The translations under genes and the position numbers were made by a program. A stretch of 64,000 bases of DNA from Streptomyces calvus. GTDB lineage: Bacteria > Actinomycetota > Actinomycetes > Streptomycetales > Streptomycetaceae. The notes below the pieces were generated by a model that did not search any database, was not told where the DNA came from, and was given only the letters and a program-made list of their open reading frames with translations. The stretch is from assembly GCF_006782915.1 (NCBI RefSeq), contig NZ_VCNP01000025.1, forward strand, positions 62,001 through 126,000. Direction: 5' to 3'. Positions 55,000-63,829 of the stretch are shown here, piece after piece (the stretch's first letter is position 1; each line of letters starts with the position of its first letter).

Positions 55000-56103
55000 T
55001 CAGGTGCTGCGCCGGGTCACGAACTCGGCGAGCGCGAGCAGCCCTCCCGCCGCCTCCGGGTCGGGCACCGCGCGTGCAACTTCCTGCATCGCCCGGGCCA
55101 TCCGGTCGGCCGCCTGGGCCTGCGCCCAGTCGCGGCCGCCGGCCCGTTCCACGGCCAGGGCGATGCGTTCCACGTCCTCCTTCTGATGCGGTTGCGTGTA
55201 CAGCGCGGCGAGTTCGGCGGCCGCGGGGGTGCCGGAGGTGAGGGCGGCGACCACCGGCAGCGACTTCTTGCGGGCGGCCAGGTCCGCGCCGGCCGGCTTG
55301 CCGGTGCGCAGCGGGTCGCCCCATATGCCGATCACGTCGTCGATGAGCTGGAAGGCCAGCCCCGCCGAACGGCCGAACCCGTCCAGCGCCGCCACGTCGA
55401 CGTCCTCGGCGTCCGCGTACAGCGCGCCGATCGCGCAGGCGCAGCCGAGCAGCGCGCCGGTCTTGGACTCGGCCATGGCGAGCGTCTCGGCGAGCGTGAC
55501 CTCGCCGGGCCCGCGCCGCTCCAGGGCCGTGTCCGCGTGCTGCCCCGCGCACAGTTCGACCACGCAGTCGGCGAGCCGGGCCGCCGCGGCCGGGGCCGCC
55601 GGATGCGGGTCCTCGGCGAGCAGCCGCAGGGCGAGCGCCTGCAGGGCGTCCCCGGCGAGGATCGCGTCGGCGTCCCCGAACACCGTCCAGGCGGTGGGGC
55701 GGTGGCGGCGGGTGGCGTCGCGGTCCATCACGTCGTCGTGCAACAGCGTGAAGTTGTGGACCAGTTCGACGGCCGCCGCCGCCCGCACGGCCGCGGACCG
55801 GGCCGCGTGGCCGCCCAGCGCGGAGGCCGCGGCGAGCACCAGCGCGGGACGTATCGCCTTGCCCGAGCCGCCCCGGGCCGGTGTGCCGTCCGCCTCCTGC
55901 CAGCCGAAGTGGTAGAGCGCGATCCGGCGGATCGGGCCGGGCAGCGATCCGATGGCGGCCCGCAGCACCGGGTCGACCTCGGCCCTCGCCCGCTCCAGCA
56001 GCATCGTGGCCTCGTGCCCGTCGCCGAGGTCCGTCTCCTGCTCGGCGGTGCCGGTCGTGTGCTCCGTGAGCCCGGTGTGCGGCTCGGTCATGGACTCCGT
56101 CAT
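55000..56103 (-). CDS. Polyprenyl (isoprenyl diphosphate) synthase, probable encapsulin cargo
   Basis: A 367-residue trans-isoprenyl diphosphate synthase. The first Asp-rich motif is LLHDDVMDRD; the second is FQLIDDVIGIWGD, a variant seen in actinobacterial enzymes. GKAIRPALVLAAA marks the substrate site. It elongates allylic diphosphates with IPP, probably to C20 or longer; exact length is unknown. The N-terminal ~40 residues (MTESMTEPHTG, then Thr/Glu-rich) are unstructured, as expected for a cargo-loading segment. It lies 133 bp downstream of the encapsulin shell gene. AGGGGGAAG precedes the ATG at 56103. Confidence 0.92.
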   Translation of the reverse strand: MTESMTEPHTGLTEHTTGTAEQETDLGDGHEATMLLERARAEVDPVLRAAIGSLPGPIRRIALYHFGWQEADGTPARGGSGKAIRPALVLAAASALGGHAARSAAVRAAAAVELVHNFTLLHDDVMDRDATRRHRPTAWTVFGDADAILAGDALQALALRLLAEDPHPAAPAAAARLADCVVELCAGQHADTALERRGPGEVTLAETLAMAESKTGALLGCACAIGALYADAEDVDVAALDGFGRSAGLAFQLIDDVIGIWGDPLRTGKPAGADLAARKKSLPVVAALTSGTPAAAELAALYTQPHQKEDVERIALAVERAGGRDWAQAQAADRMARAMQEVARAVPDPEAAGGLLALAEFVTRRST

Positions 56104-56236
56104 CGGCTTCCCCCTGGGTCCGACTCGGCGAGGGAGCGGAGGGATGGCGCTTCCGCACCCGTCGAGCTCGTACCTCCCAGATGTACCCGCCCGGGCGGGC
56201 GGGGACACGGACGGCGCGGCGCGAGCCGGCGGACGG

Positions 56237-57643
56237 TCATCGCCAGCGGCCGATCTCGACGTTCTCCAGGACACCGAGCGCGTCCGGTACCAGGACCGCT
56301 GCCGAGTAGTAGGCCGTGACCAGGTATTTGATGATGGCTTGTTCGTTGATGCCCATGAAGCGCACGGACAGACTCGGCTCGATCTCGTCGGGGATGCCGG
56401 CGGCCCGCAGCCCGATCACGCCCTGGTCCTCCTCTCCGGTACGCAGGGCGATGATGGAGGTCGTCCGCGCCTCGGTCACCGGGATCTTGTTGCACGGGAA
56501 GATGGGCACGCCCCGCCAGGTGGGGATGCGGTTGCCGCCCATGTCGATGGTCTCCGGGACCAGTCCCCGCTTGTTGAGCTCACGGCCGAACGCGGCGATC
56601 GCCCGCGGGTGGGCCAGCAGCAGCCTGGTGCCGCGTCGGCGGCTGAGCAGTTCGTCCAGGTCGTCGGGGGCCGGCACGCCGTCGTGGGGCTGGATCCGCT
56701 GGTCGTACTCGCAGTTGTGGAGCAGACCGAAGTCGGGGTTGTTGACGAGTTCGTGCTCCTGGCGTTCCTTCAGGGCCTCGACGGTCAGCCGGATCTGCTG
56801 TTCCGTCTGGTTCATGGGCTGGTTGTAGAGGTCGGCCACGCGGGTGTGGATGCGCAGTACGGTCTGGGCGACGCTGAGTTCGTACTCGCGGGGCCTGGCC
56901 TCGTAGTCGACGAAGGTGTGCGGGATGTCCGGCTCACCGCTGTGGCCGGCCGCGAGGTCGATCTCCTTCTCGCCGTACTTGTTGGTGCGTTCCCCCGGGC
57001 CCGAGAGCCGGCGGTGCAGGTGCTCGCGCAGGGTGTCCGACCGCTCGGCGACCTGCTGGACGGCCTCGCGCGGCAGGACCAGCACGGTGCAGGCGGTGAG
57101 CGTGCGGGCGGTGTACTCCCAGATGGCGTCGTCGCCCTGGAGGGCCTGCTCGCCGAAGTACGCGCCGTCGGCGAGGACTCCGAGGGACTCGTCCTCGCCG
57201 TAGGGGCCGGTGCCGACGCGCTCCACCCGGCCGTGCGCGAGGAGGTACACCTCGTCGGCGGGGCTGCCGAAGGAGGCGATCACCTGGCCGGCGCCGATCT
57301 CCCGCTGCCGGCAGCGGGCGGCCAGCTCGGCCAGTACCTCCTCGTCCTCGTAGGACCGCAGGGCCGGCAGCTCGCCCAGCTCCGCGGGGATGATCTCGAC
57401 CCGGTCGCCGGTCTTCACGAACGTCATCCGGCCATCGCCGACGGCGTACGTCAGTCGCCGGTTGACCCGGTACGTGCCGCCCTGTACATCGACCCACGGC
57501 AGCATGCGCAGCAGCCAGCGCGAGCTGATCTCCTGCATCTGCGGCACGGACTTGGTCGTGGTGGCCAGGTTCCGCGCGGCCGCCGTGCCGAGGCTCTGCT
57601 GCTGCCTGGCCTGCTCCGTGCGGACCTCTTCGCCTACCGACAT
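56237..57643 (-). CDS. Family 2B encapsulin shell protein with inserted cNMP-binding-like domain
   Basis: A 468-residue HK97-fold nanocompartment shell protein. The N-terminal arm and first strands (about 1-88) and the long C-terminal part (about 215-468) carry shell features: [60 protein letters not shown] and a C-terminal [14 protein letters not shown]. An inserted cyclic-nucleotide-binding-like domain occupies about 90-212 ([40 protein letters not shown]). This order defines Family 2B, whose known cargoes are terpenoid enzymes. GGGAGGG precedes the ATG at 57643. The next gene is a polyprenyl synthase. Confidence 0.93.
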   Translation of the reverse strand: MSVGEEVRTEQARQQQSLGTAAARNLATTTKSVPQMQEISSRWLLRMLPWVDVQGGTYRVNRRLTYAVGDGRMTFVKTGDRVEIIPAELGELPALRSYEDEEVLAELAARCRQREIGAGQVIASFGSPADEVYLLAHGRVERVGTGPYGEDESLGVLADGAYFGEQALQGDDAIWEYTARTLTACTVLVLPREAVQQVAERSDTLREHLHRRLSGPGERTNKYGEKEIDLAAGHSGEPDIPHTFVDYEARPREYELSVAQTVLRIHTRVADLYNQPMNQTEQQIRLTVEALKERQEHELVNNPDFGLLHNCEYDQRIQPHDGVPAPDDLDELLSRRRGTRLLLAHPRAIAAFGRELNKRGLVPETIDMGGNRIPTWRGVPIFPCNKIPVTEARTTSIIALRTGEEDQGVIGLRAAGIPDEIEPSLSVRFMGINEQAIIKYLVTAYYSAAVLVPDALGVLENVEIGRWR

Positions 57644-57938
57644 GGAAAATTGCCCTCCCCGGATGGTGATCCACGCCCGGCCGTGCCGGACGTGGCGCTG
57701 CGCGATCAACCCTTCCTCACACAGCGTGCGTGCACCATTACCCGAACGAGCGGGGTTGGATCTTGGGGCGGCTGGGAACGCATGGGGCGCCCTTCAACGA
57801 CCCCCGTGCGGAAGGAGATTGTCCGGATCGGCTCGCACAGCACCCGAACGGTTAATTGAACGTGCTCCCATTCAGGTATAGGCCCGGTATCAGGCGGTTG
57901 CACCGGGCGGCCGTCGCCCAGCACGAAGGAGGGCGGTC

Positions 57939-58529
57939 ATGGCCCCACCCATGTCCGCGAGCGCGTTCCTGCGCGCTCTGAAGGCGGAGGGTCTCACGGT
58001 CGTCGAGGTCGGCGACTGGCGCGATCACAACCGCAACCACACGGGGCCCTGGGGCCCGGTCCACGGCGTCATGATCCATCACACGGTGACCAAGGGCAGC
58101 GCCCGGACCGTGGAGCTGTGCCGCAAGGGCTACGCGGATCTGCCGGGTCCGCTGTGCCACGGAGTCATCACCAAGGACGGCCGGGTCCACCTCGTGGGCT
58201 ACGGCCGCGCGAACCACGCGGGCCTGGGCGACGACGACGTGCTGCGCGCGGTGATCGCCGAGAAGCGGCTGCCGGCGGACAACGAGGTGAACACCGACGG
58301 CAACCGGCACTTCTACGGCTTCGAGTGCGAGAACCTCGGCGACGGCGAGGACCCGTGGACGAAGGCGCAGTTGGAGGCCGTCGAGAGAGCCGCGGCCGCG
58401 GTCTGCCGCCACCACGGCTGGAACGAGCGGTCGGTGATCGGGCACCGGGAGTGGCAGCCGGGGAAGGTCGACCCGCGCGGGTTCTCGATGACCTCGATGA
58501 GGGAGCGGGTCCGCGACCGGCTGAAGTGA
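57939..58529 (+). CDS. N-acetylmuramoyl-L-alanine amidase (type 2/PGRP-like)
   Basis: A 196-residue zinc amidase. Ligand-type residues are in GVMIHHTVT and GHREWQPGKVDPRGF, with the core GHGVITKDGRVHLVGYGRAN and ECENLGDG. It cleaves between MurNAc and L-Ala. No signal peptide is visible, so it may act on recycled muropeptides, be exported otherwise, or derive from a phage endolysin family. GAAGGAGGG precedes the ATG. It is divergent from the encapsulin gene; the 295-bp gap is AT-rich around 57850-57885 and probably holds both promoters. Confidence 0.87.
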   Translation: MAPPMSASAFLRALKAEGLTVVEVGDWRDHNRNHTGPWGPVHGVMIHHTVTKGSARTVELCRKGYADLPGPLCHGVITKDGRVHLVGYGRANHAGLGDDDVLRAVIAEKRLPADNEVNTDGNRHFYGFECENLGDGEDPWTKAQLEAVERAAAAVCRHHGWNERSVIGHREWQPGKVDPRGFSMTSMRERVRDRLK

Positions 58530-58661
58530 CCGCGGCGGCGCGACGGCGCGCGGTCCGGTGGCGACAACCCGTTGGTGCCTGTCGTTTCACCCGCTGGGGC
58601 CCGGAACCGCCCGCTCCTAGCGTGGTGAGCCGTCCCTGACGTCCCAGGAGAAGGCCTCGCC

Positions 58662-59075
58662 ATGCAGTACGTCGCACCGATCGGCATCGGGATCCTCTAC
58701 GCCCTGCTGATGTCCCTCGTCCGTGAACCGCACCGGCGGCACCTGAACGCCGTCATGGTCGCCGGTGCGGGCGCCGCCTACCTCAGCGGCGGCGGCCTGG
58801 GCGGATGGGAGTTCGCCTTCACGGCGCTGGTCACCTGGGTGGCGTTCCGCGGCCTGGAGTCGTGGACGTTCATCGGGATCGGCTGGCTGCTGCACACCGC
58901 GTGGGACATCGTCCACCACCTCAAGGGCAACCCCATCGTCCCGTTCGCCCACACGTCGTCCCTGGGCTGCGCGATCTGCGACCCGGTGATCGCCCTGTGG
59001 TGCCTGCGCGGTGGCCCCTCGCTGATCGAGGCGGTCCGCGGCCGCAGGCGCCGGCAGGCGACAATGGCCCCGTGA
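58662..59075 (+). CDS. Small integral membrane protein (DUF6010-like)
   Basis: A 137-residue membrane protein with about four hydrophobic segments (YVAPIGIGILYALLMSLV, WEFAFTALVTWVAFRGL, SWTFIGIGWLLHTAWDIVHH, GCAICDPVIALWCL). The HTAWDIVHHLKG and CAICDPVIA motifs look conserved; from memory they match DUF6010. Function unknown. AGGAG precedes the ATG at 58662. It overlaps the PLP-enzyme gene by 4 nt (GTGA). Confidence 0.78.
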   Translation: MQYVAPIGIGILYALLMSLVREPHRRHLNAVMVAGAGAAYLSGGGLGGWEFAFTALVTWVAFRGLESWTFIGIGWLLHTAWDIVHHLKGNPIVPFAHTSSLGCAICDPVIALWCLRGGPSLIEAVRGRRRRQATMAP

Positions 59076-59989
59076 CCAGCTGCGACGATCCCGGCCCCGA
59101 CGCCCTCACGGGCCTGCGCCCGCGGCTGCCCTCGCCGTTGCAGGAGGTCACGGACGGGCGGTTCGAGCGGCGCGGGGTGCGGCTCCTGCTGAAACGGGAC
59201 GACCTGATCCACCCCGACCTGGTCGGCAACAAGTGGCGCAAGCTCGCGCCGAACCTCTCCGCCGCGGCCGGGCGGACCCTGCTCACCTTCGGCGGCGCGT
59301 ACTCCAACCACCTGCGGGCCACGGCCGCCGCCGGCCGGCTGCTCGGCCTGGACACGGTCGGGGTGGTGCGCGGCCAGGAGCTGGCCGGCCGCCCCCTCAA
59401 CCCCTCCCTCACGCGGTGCGCGGCCGACGGCATGCGGCTCCACTTCGTCGACCGGTCGACGTACCGCCGCAAGGCCGAGCCGGAGACGCTGACGGCCGTC
59501 CTGCGCGCGGCGGACGCCGAGGACGCGTACGTCGTGCCCGAGGGCGGCAGCAATGCCGCCGCCGTGCGCGGCTGCCGCCGGCTCGGCCGGGAACTGGCCG
59601 AGCCGGCCGACGTGGCCGCGGTGGCCTGCGGCACCGGCGGCACCCTCGCCGGGCTGGCCGCCGGGCTCGGCGCCGGCGGGCGCGCACTGGGCGTGCCGGT
59701 GCTCAAGGGCGGCTTCCTGAGCGGTGACATACGGGCGCTGCAACGGGAGGCGTTCGGCGGGCCGCGCGGCGACTGGAGTCTCGACGACCGCTTCCACTTC
59801 GGCGGCTACGGCCGCACCACGCCCGAACTGGAGGCGTTCGCCGCGGACTTCGAACAGCGCCACGGGCTCCCGGTGGAGCGTCTCTATGTCGCCAAGTTGC
59901 TCTACGCCCTCGTCGCCCTCGCCGAGGAGGGCGCGTTCCCGCGCGGGAGCACGGTCGCCGCCGTGATCACCGGCCGCCCTTTCACCTGA
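59072..59989 (+). CDS. PLP-dependent ACC deaminase/D-cysteine desulfhydrase-like enzyme
   Basis: A 305-residue fold-type II PLP enzyme. The Schiff-base Lys is in LVGNKWRKLAPN, followed by TFGGAYSNHLRATAAAG, GVVRGQELAG, VPEGGSN and the phosphate loop CGTGGTLAGL. It belongs to the group that includes ACC deaminase and D-cysteine desulfhydrase; substrate needs testing. The GTG at 59072 overlaps the upstream stop; ACAATG-rich sequence just before may also act as a promoter. Confidence 0.87.
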   Translation: MTSCDDPGPDALTGLRPRLPSPLQEVTDGRFERRGVRLLLKRDDLIHPDLVGNKWRKLAPNLSAAAGRTLLTFGGAYSNHLRATAAAGRLLGLDTVGVVRGQELAGRPLNPSLTRCAADGMRLHFVDRSTYRRKAEPETLTAVLRAADAEDAYVVPEGGSNAAAVRGCRRLGRELAEPADVAAVACGTGGTLAGLAAGLGAGGRALGVPVLKGGFLSGDIRALQREAFGGPRGDWSLDDRFHFGGYGRTTPELEAFAADFEQRHGLPVERLYVAKLLYALVALAEEGAFPRGSTVAAVITGRPFT

Positions 59990-60041
59990 GCGGTGGACGT
60001 CATGCCGTCTCCCGGTGGGCGGCTCACGTGAGCGGTGGGCG

Positions 60042-61634
60042 TCACGTCGTCTCCCGGTAGGCCGCCGCCTCCTCCAGGTCCAGCCGGCGCAGCAGCGTGC
60101 GCAGCATCTCGTCGTCGATGTAGCGGCCGTCGCGGAGCCGGACGAACATCTCGCGTTCGGCGCCGATCATCTCGCGGGACAGCCGCCGGTAGGTGTCGTC
60201 CACCGACTCGCCCGTGACCGGGTTGACCTGTCCGAGCCGTTCCCAGACGGCGTTGCGGCGGCGCTCCAGGACGATGCGCAGCCGGTCGGCGAGCGGGGCG
60301 GGCAGGGCGTTGCGCTCGTCGGACAGGAGTTCGTCGAGGCGCTGCTCGGCGGCTCTCGACGCCTGCGCCTGGGCGTTGGCCTCGGCCAGGGTCTCGGCCC
60401 GCACGTCGCGGCCGGGGAGCTTCAGCACGCGGATCAGCGGCGGCAGGGTCAGGCCCTGCACCACCAGGGTGCCGATGACGGTCGTGAAGGTGAGGAAGAG
60501 CAGCAGGTTGCGCTGCGGGAAGTCCTCGCCCTCGGCGGTGAACGGGATGGAGAAGGCGATGGCCAGCGAGACCACGCCGCGCATGCCGGCCCACGCGATG
60601 ACGAACGGCGCCTTCCAGCCGGGCCTGCCCTCGCGCTCCCGGATCCGCGCCGACAGCAGGGGCGGCAGCCAGGTCGCCGGGTACACCCAGACGAACCGCA
60701 TCGCGACGACCACCGCGAACACGGCCAGCGCGTACCAGGCGGCGTCGACGCCCTCGTACTCGCCGAGTCCCTTGAGGACGACGGGCAGTTGCAGTCCGAT
60801 GAGCGCGAACACCGCGGACTCCAGGACGAACGCGACCATCTTCCACACCGCCTCCTCCTGGAGGCGGGTCGCGAAGTCGACCTCCCACGCGCGGTGCCCG
60901 AGATACAGCGCGACGACCACGACGGCGATGACGCCGGACGCGTGCACCTGCTCGGCCACGGCGTACGCGACGAACGGGATCAGCAGCGAGAGCGTGTTCT
61001 GCAGCAGCGCCTCCTTCACGTGCGTGCGCAGCCAGTGCAGGGGCGCCATCAGCACCAGGCCGACCGCGACCCCGCCGACCGCCGCGACCAGGAACTCCCC
61101 GATGCCGCCGGCCCAGGTGGCGCCCTCGCCGACGGCCGCCGCGACGGCCACCCGGAACGCGGTGATCGCGGTGGCGTCGTTCAGCAGGGACTCGCCCTGG
61201 AGGATCGTGGTGATCCGGGACGGCAGGCCCACCCTGCGGGCCACCGCGGTCGCCGCGACCGCGTCCGGCGGGGCCACGACGGCTCCGAACACCAGGGCGG
61301 CCGTCAGCGGCAGCCCCGGCACCAGCAGGTAGAGGACCCAGCCGACGGCGAAGGTCGCGAACAGCACGTAGCCGACCGACAGCAACGCCACCGGCCGCAG
61401 CTGCGCCCGCAGGTCGAGGTAGGAGCTGTCGGTGGCCGCGGTGTGCAGCAGGGGCGGCAGGATCAGCGGCAGGACGATGTGCGGGTCCAGCTCGTACGCG
61501 GGCACGCCGGGGACGTAGCTGACCGCCAGGCCGACCGCGACCAGCAGCAGCGGTGCCGGGACCGGTGTGCGCCGGGCGGCCGCGGCCACCGCGGCACTCC
61601 CCGCCACCAGCAGCAGCAGTGGCATCACGTCCAT
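60042..61634 (-). CDS. Na+/H+ antiporter (CPA1 family)
   Basis: A 530-residue CPA1 antiporter with about 12 membrane helices. The ion-binding ND motif is in QGESLLNDATAITAFRVAV, with VAPPDAVAATAVARRVGLP and WAGMRGVVSLAIAFSIPF typical of the family. The C-terminal ~140 residues are cytoplasmic and helical and contain no zinc finger. The ATG at 61634 has GAGGGTGGG upstream. The next gene, divergent, encodes a stand-alone UBP-type zinc finger, a domain that is fused to some bacterial antiporters. Confidence 0.92.
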   Translation of the reverse strand: MDVMPLLLLVAGSAAVAAAARRTPVPAPLLLVAVGLAVSYVPGVPAYELDPHIVLPLILPPLLHTAATDSSYLDLRAQLRPVALLSVGYVLFATFAVGWVLYLLVPGLPLTAALVFGAVVAPPDAVAATAVARRVGLPSRITTILQGESLLNDATAITAFRVAVAAAVGEGATWAGGIGEFLVAAVGGVAVGLVLMAPLHWLRTHVKEALLQNTLSLLIPFVAYAVAEQVHASGVIAVVVVALYLGHRAWEVDFATRLQEEAVWKMVAFVLESAVFALIGLQLPVVLKGLGEYEGVDAAWYALAVFAVVVAMRFVWVYPATWLPPLLSARIREREGRPGWKAPFVIAWAGMRGVVSLAIAFSIPFTAEGEDFPQRNLLLFLTFTTVIGTLVVQGLTLPPLIRVLKLPGRDVRAETLAEANAQAQASRAAEQRLDELLSDERNALPAPLADRLRIVLERRRNAVWERLGQVNPVTGESVDDTYRRLSREMIGAEREMFVRLRDGRYIDDEMLRTLLRRLDLEEAAAYRETT

Positions 61635-61693
61635 GTCCGCCCACCCTCGTTTTTCCGCGCGGTCGCCCGCGCGCGCGTCGTAATCTGGCAATC

Positions 61694-61954
61694 ATGAAAC
61701 AGTGCACGCACGCCGACGCGCTGCCGCACCCGGAACCCGTCCCGCTCGGTGAGACGTGTCCGGAGTGCCTGCGGGACGGCACCGATCCGGTGCAGCTGCG
61801 CCTCTGCCTGACCTGCGGCCACGTCGGGTGCTGCGACTCCTCGCCGAAGCGGCACGCCACGGAGCACCACAAGGAGACCGGCCACCCGGTGATGCGGACC
61901 CACGAACCGGGCGAGGACTGGCGGTGGTGCTTCGTCGATCACGTACTGGTGTGA
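61694..61954 (+). CDS. UBP-type zinc-finger protein
   Basis: An 86-residue protein consisting of one UBP (ubiquitin-specific-protease-type) zinc finger: CTHADALP, CPECLRDG, LRLCLTCGHVGCCDSS, RHATEHHKETGHPVM, and the aromatic WRWCFVDH at the end. The Cys/His set for the usual zincs is complete. Bacteria lack ubiquitin, so the fold has another ligand, perhaps a protein C-terminus. It is divergent from the Na+/H+ antiporter with only 59 bp between. TAATCT lies seven bases before the ATG, indicating leaderless expression. Confidence 0.88.
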   Translation: MKQCTHADALPHPEPVPLGETCPECLRDGTDPVQLRLCLTCGHVGCCDSSPKRHATEHHKETGHPVMRTHEPGEDWRWCFVDHVLV

Positions 61955-62071
61955 CCCGGCGCGACCCGGTTGCCGGACGGTTCGACCGTCTGACGTCTGG
62001 GTACGTCAATGCGGCGCGCGCTCTTCCCATTTGGGAGCCGCAGACCCCTAGCCACGGAGCGTATCCGTAGT

Positions 62072-62086
62072 TTTACTATGAGTGAC
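62072..62086. promoter_or_regulatory. BldD-like box upstream of the anti-sigma/sigH operon
   Basis: TTTACTATGAGTGAC fits the published BldD consensus nTnACnC(A/T)GnGTnAn with a single mismatch (A for C at position 7). sigH is a known BldD target in S. coelicolor. The site is ~125 bp before the anti-sigma start, in an AT-rich patch. Confidence 0.6.
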
Positions 62087-62211
62087 AGAAATGGGTCGGG
62101 GTCCCGGGGACAGGAGCGCTGAGAGCGCGATAGCGTCACCGCTGAACCACGTAGCGCGTTACCCGGGGGCGAACCCGGCCCTGAAACGCTTGTACCACCT
62201 TGGAGGTGAGG

Positions 62212-62625
62212 GTGTCCCAGATCGCAGGCGAGCCCGCGACCCAGGACTTCGTGGAAGTCCGGCTGCCGGCCGCGGGGGCCTACCTGTCGGTGCTGCGTAC
62301 GGCCACGGCCGGCCTCGCGGCCCGTTTGGACTTCACCCTCGACGAGATCGAGGACCTGCGCATCGCGGTCGACGAGGCCTGCGCGATCCTGCTCCAGCAG
62401 GCCGTGCCGGGGTCGGTGCTCAGCTGTGTCTTCCGGCTCGTCGACGACTCGCTCGAGGTCACCGTCTCGGCCCCGACCACGGATGGTCACGCCCCTTCGC
62501 GGGACACCTTCGCCTGGACCGTCCTGTCCGCGCTCGCGGGCAAGGTCTCCTCCGCCGTGGACGAGGACAGAACCGTTTCGATCAGCCTCTACAAACAGCG
62601 CGGCGCGGGACCCGGGCCGGCGTGA
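62212..62625 (+). CDS. prsH: Anti-sigma factor (RsbW/PrsH-like ATPase-fold)
   Basis: A 137-residue GHKL/HATPase-fold anti-sigma factor. FTLDEIEDLRIAVDEACAIL carries the N-box-type acidic helix; the C-terminal glycine lid is reduced (AWTVLSALAGKVSSAVDED). It binds and silences SigH, encoded directly downstream; from memory this pair is PrsH (UshX)/SigH. The GTG at 62212 has GGAGG five bases upstream. GTGA overlap with the sigma gene couples their translation. Confidence 0.9.
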   Translation: MSQIAGEPATQDFVEVRLPAAGAYLSVLRTATAGLAARLDFTLDEIEDLRIAVDEACAILLQQAVPGSVLSCVFRLVDDSLEVTVSAPTTDGHAPSRDTFAWTVLSALAGKVSSAVDEDRTVSISLYKQRGAGPGPA

Positions 62626-63773
62626 GGAAAGAGGACGGGCCGGTGCGGGACGAAGAACGCGGCACACGGGAGCTGCCGGCCGAGCGCGTGCCGGACGGCA
62701 TCGACGGCATCCCCGAGCAGGCCCGGCCGCATCCGGAGGACGACTCCACGGAGGCCGTCTCCCCGGGCGGCGGGCAGGCCGGTGGTGCCGCGCGGAGCAG
62801 GCCGCCGGCCGGGGCTGCTCCCGGCCACGGGGGCGTCCCCGCCCGGGCGGAGCCGACGGCGGGGGACGAGGCGAGCGCTCGGGGAAGGGCGACGGGCGGG
62901 ACGATGAGCGAGCACGAGCGACACGCCGAGGACGAGGCGCCGCGGGTGCCCGGTGCGCAGAGCGCGCGGCGCGCCCCGGGCGCGCCCGGCACCCAGGGCG
63001 GGCACGCGCACCACGACCCGCACGACCGCAGCGGGGCGCGCGCCCTGTTCCTCGAACTGCGCACCCTGCAGGACGGCACTCCCGAGTACGCGGAGCTGCG
63101 CAACCGGCTGGTGCGCATGCACCTGCCGCTCGTCGAGCACCTCGCGCGCCGCTTCCGCAACCGCGGCGAGCCGCTGGACGACCTCACCCAGGTCGCCACC
63201 ATCGGGCTGATCAAGTCGGTCGACCGCTTCGACCCGGACCGCGGTGTGGAGTTCTCCACGTACGCGACCCCGACGGTCGTCGGTGAGATCAAGCGGCACT
63301 TCCGGGACAAGGGCTGGGCGGTGCGCGTGCCCCGCCGGCTCCAGGAGCTGCGCCTGGCGCTCACCACGGCCACGGCGGAGCTGTCCCAGCTGCACGGCCG
63401 CTCCCCCACGGTGCACGAGCTGGCCGAGAAGCTGGCCATCTCCGAGGAGGAGGTCCTGGAGGGTCTGGAGTCCGCCAACGCGTACTCCACGCTGTCCCTG
63501 GACGTCCCCGACACCGACGACGAGTCCCCCGCGGTCGCCGACACCCTCGGCGCGGAGGACGAGGCGCTGGAGGGCGTGGAGTACCGGGAGTCCCTCAAGC
63601 CGCTGCTGGAGGACCTGCCGCCGCGCGAGAAGCGGATCCTGCTGCTGCGCTTCTTCGGCAACATGACCCAGTCGCAGATCGCGCAGGAGGTCGGCATCTC
63701 GCAGATGCACGTCTCCCGGCTGCTGGCCCGTACCCTGGCCCAGCTGCGGGAGAAGCTGCTCGTGGAGGAGTGA
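62622..63773 (+). CDS. sigH: Stress-response sigma factor SigH (SigB/F/G type)
   Basis: A 383-residue (from GTG 62622) alternative sigma factor of the SigB/SigF group. Region 2 has RLVRMHLPLVEHLARRFRNR, PLDDLTQVATIGLIKSVDRF and EFSTYATPTVVGEIKRHFRD. Region 3 covers RRLQELRLALTTATAEL, and region 4 has LPPREKRILLLRFFGNMTQS with AQEVGISQMHVSRLLARTL. The first ~125 residues are Pro/Ala/Glu-rich and unlike the catalytic core. In-frame starts at GTG 62643 and ATG 62904 (MSEHERHAED) could give shorter forms; S. coelicolor SigH is known to occur as several products. It directs osmotic-stress and development genes. Confidence 0.92.
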   Translation: MRKEDGPVRDEERGTRELPAERVPDGIDGIPEQARPHPEDDSTEAVSPGGGQAGGAARSRPPAGAAPGHGGVPARAEPTAGDEASARGRATGGTMSEHERHAEDEAPRVPGAQSARRAPGAPGTQGGHAHHDPHDRSGARALFLELRTLQDGTPEYAELRNRLVRMHLPLVEHLARRFRNRGEPLDDLTQVATIGLIKSVDRFDPDRGVEFSTYATPTVVGEIKRHFRDKGWAVRVPRRLQELRLALTTATAELSQLHGRSPTVHELAEKLAISEEEVLEGLESANAYSTLSLDVPDTDDESPAVADTLGAEDEALEGVEYRESLKPLLEDLPPREKRILLLRFFGNMTQSQIAQEVGISQMHVSRLLARTLAQLREKLLVEE

Positions 63774-63829
63774 CGGGCGCGCAGGAATGACCCGGCGCTC
63801 CGCGTGGCCGCCGCGGTCCGGCCCGGGCG

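Noticed and set aside
57939..58529. Prophage remnant suggested by the signal-less amidase next to an HK97-fold protein
   Set aside because: The HK97-like protein is a Family 2B encapsulin with its enzyme partner, and no tail, portal, terminase or integrase gene is nearby.
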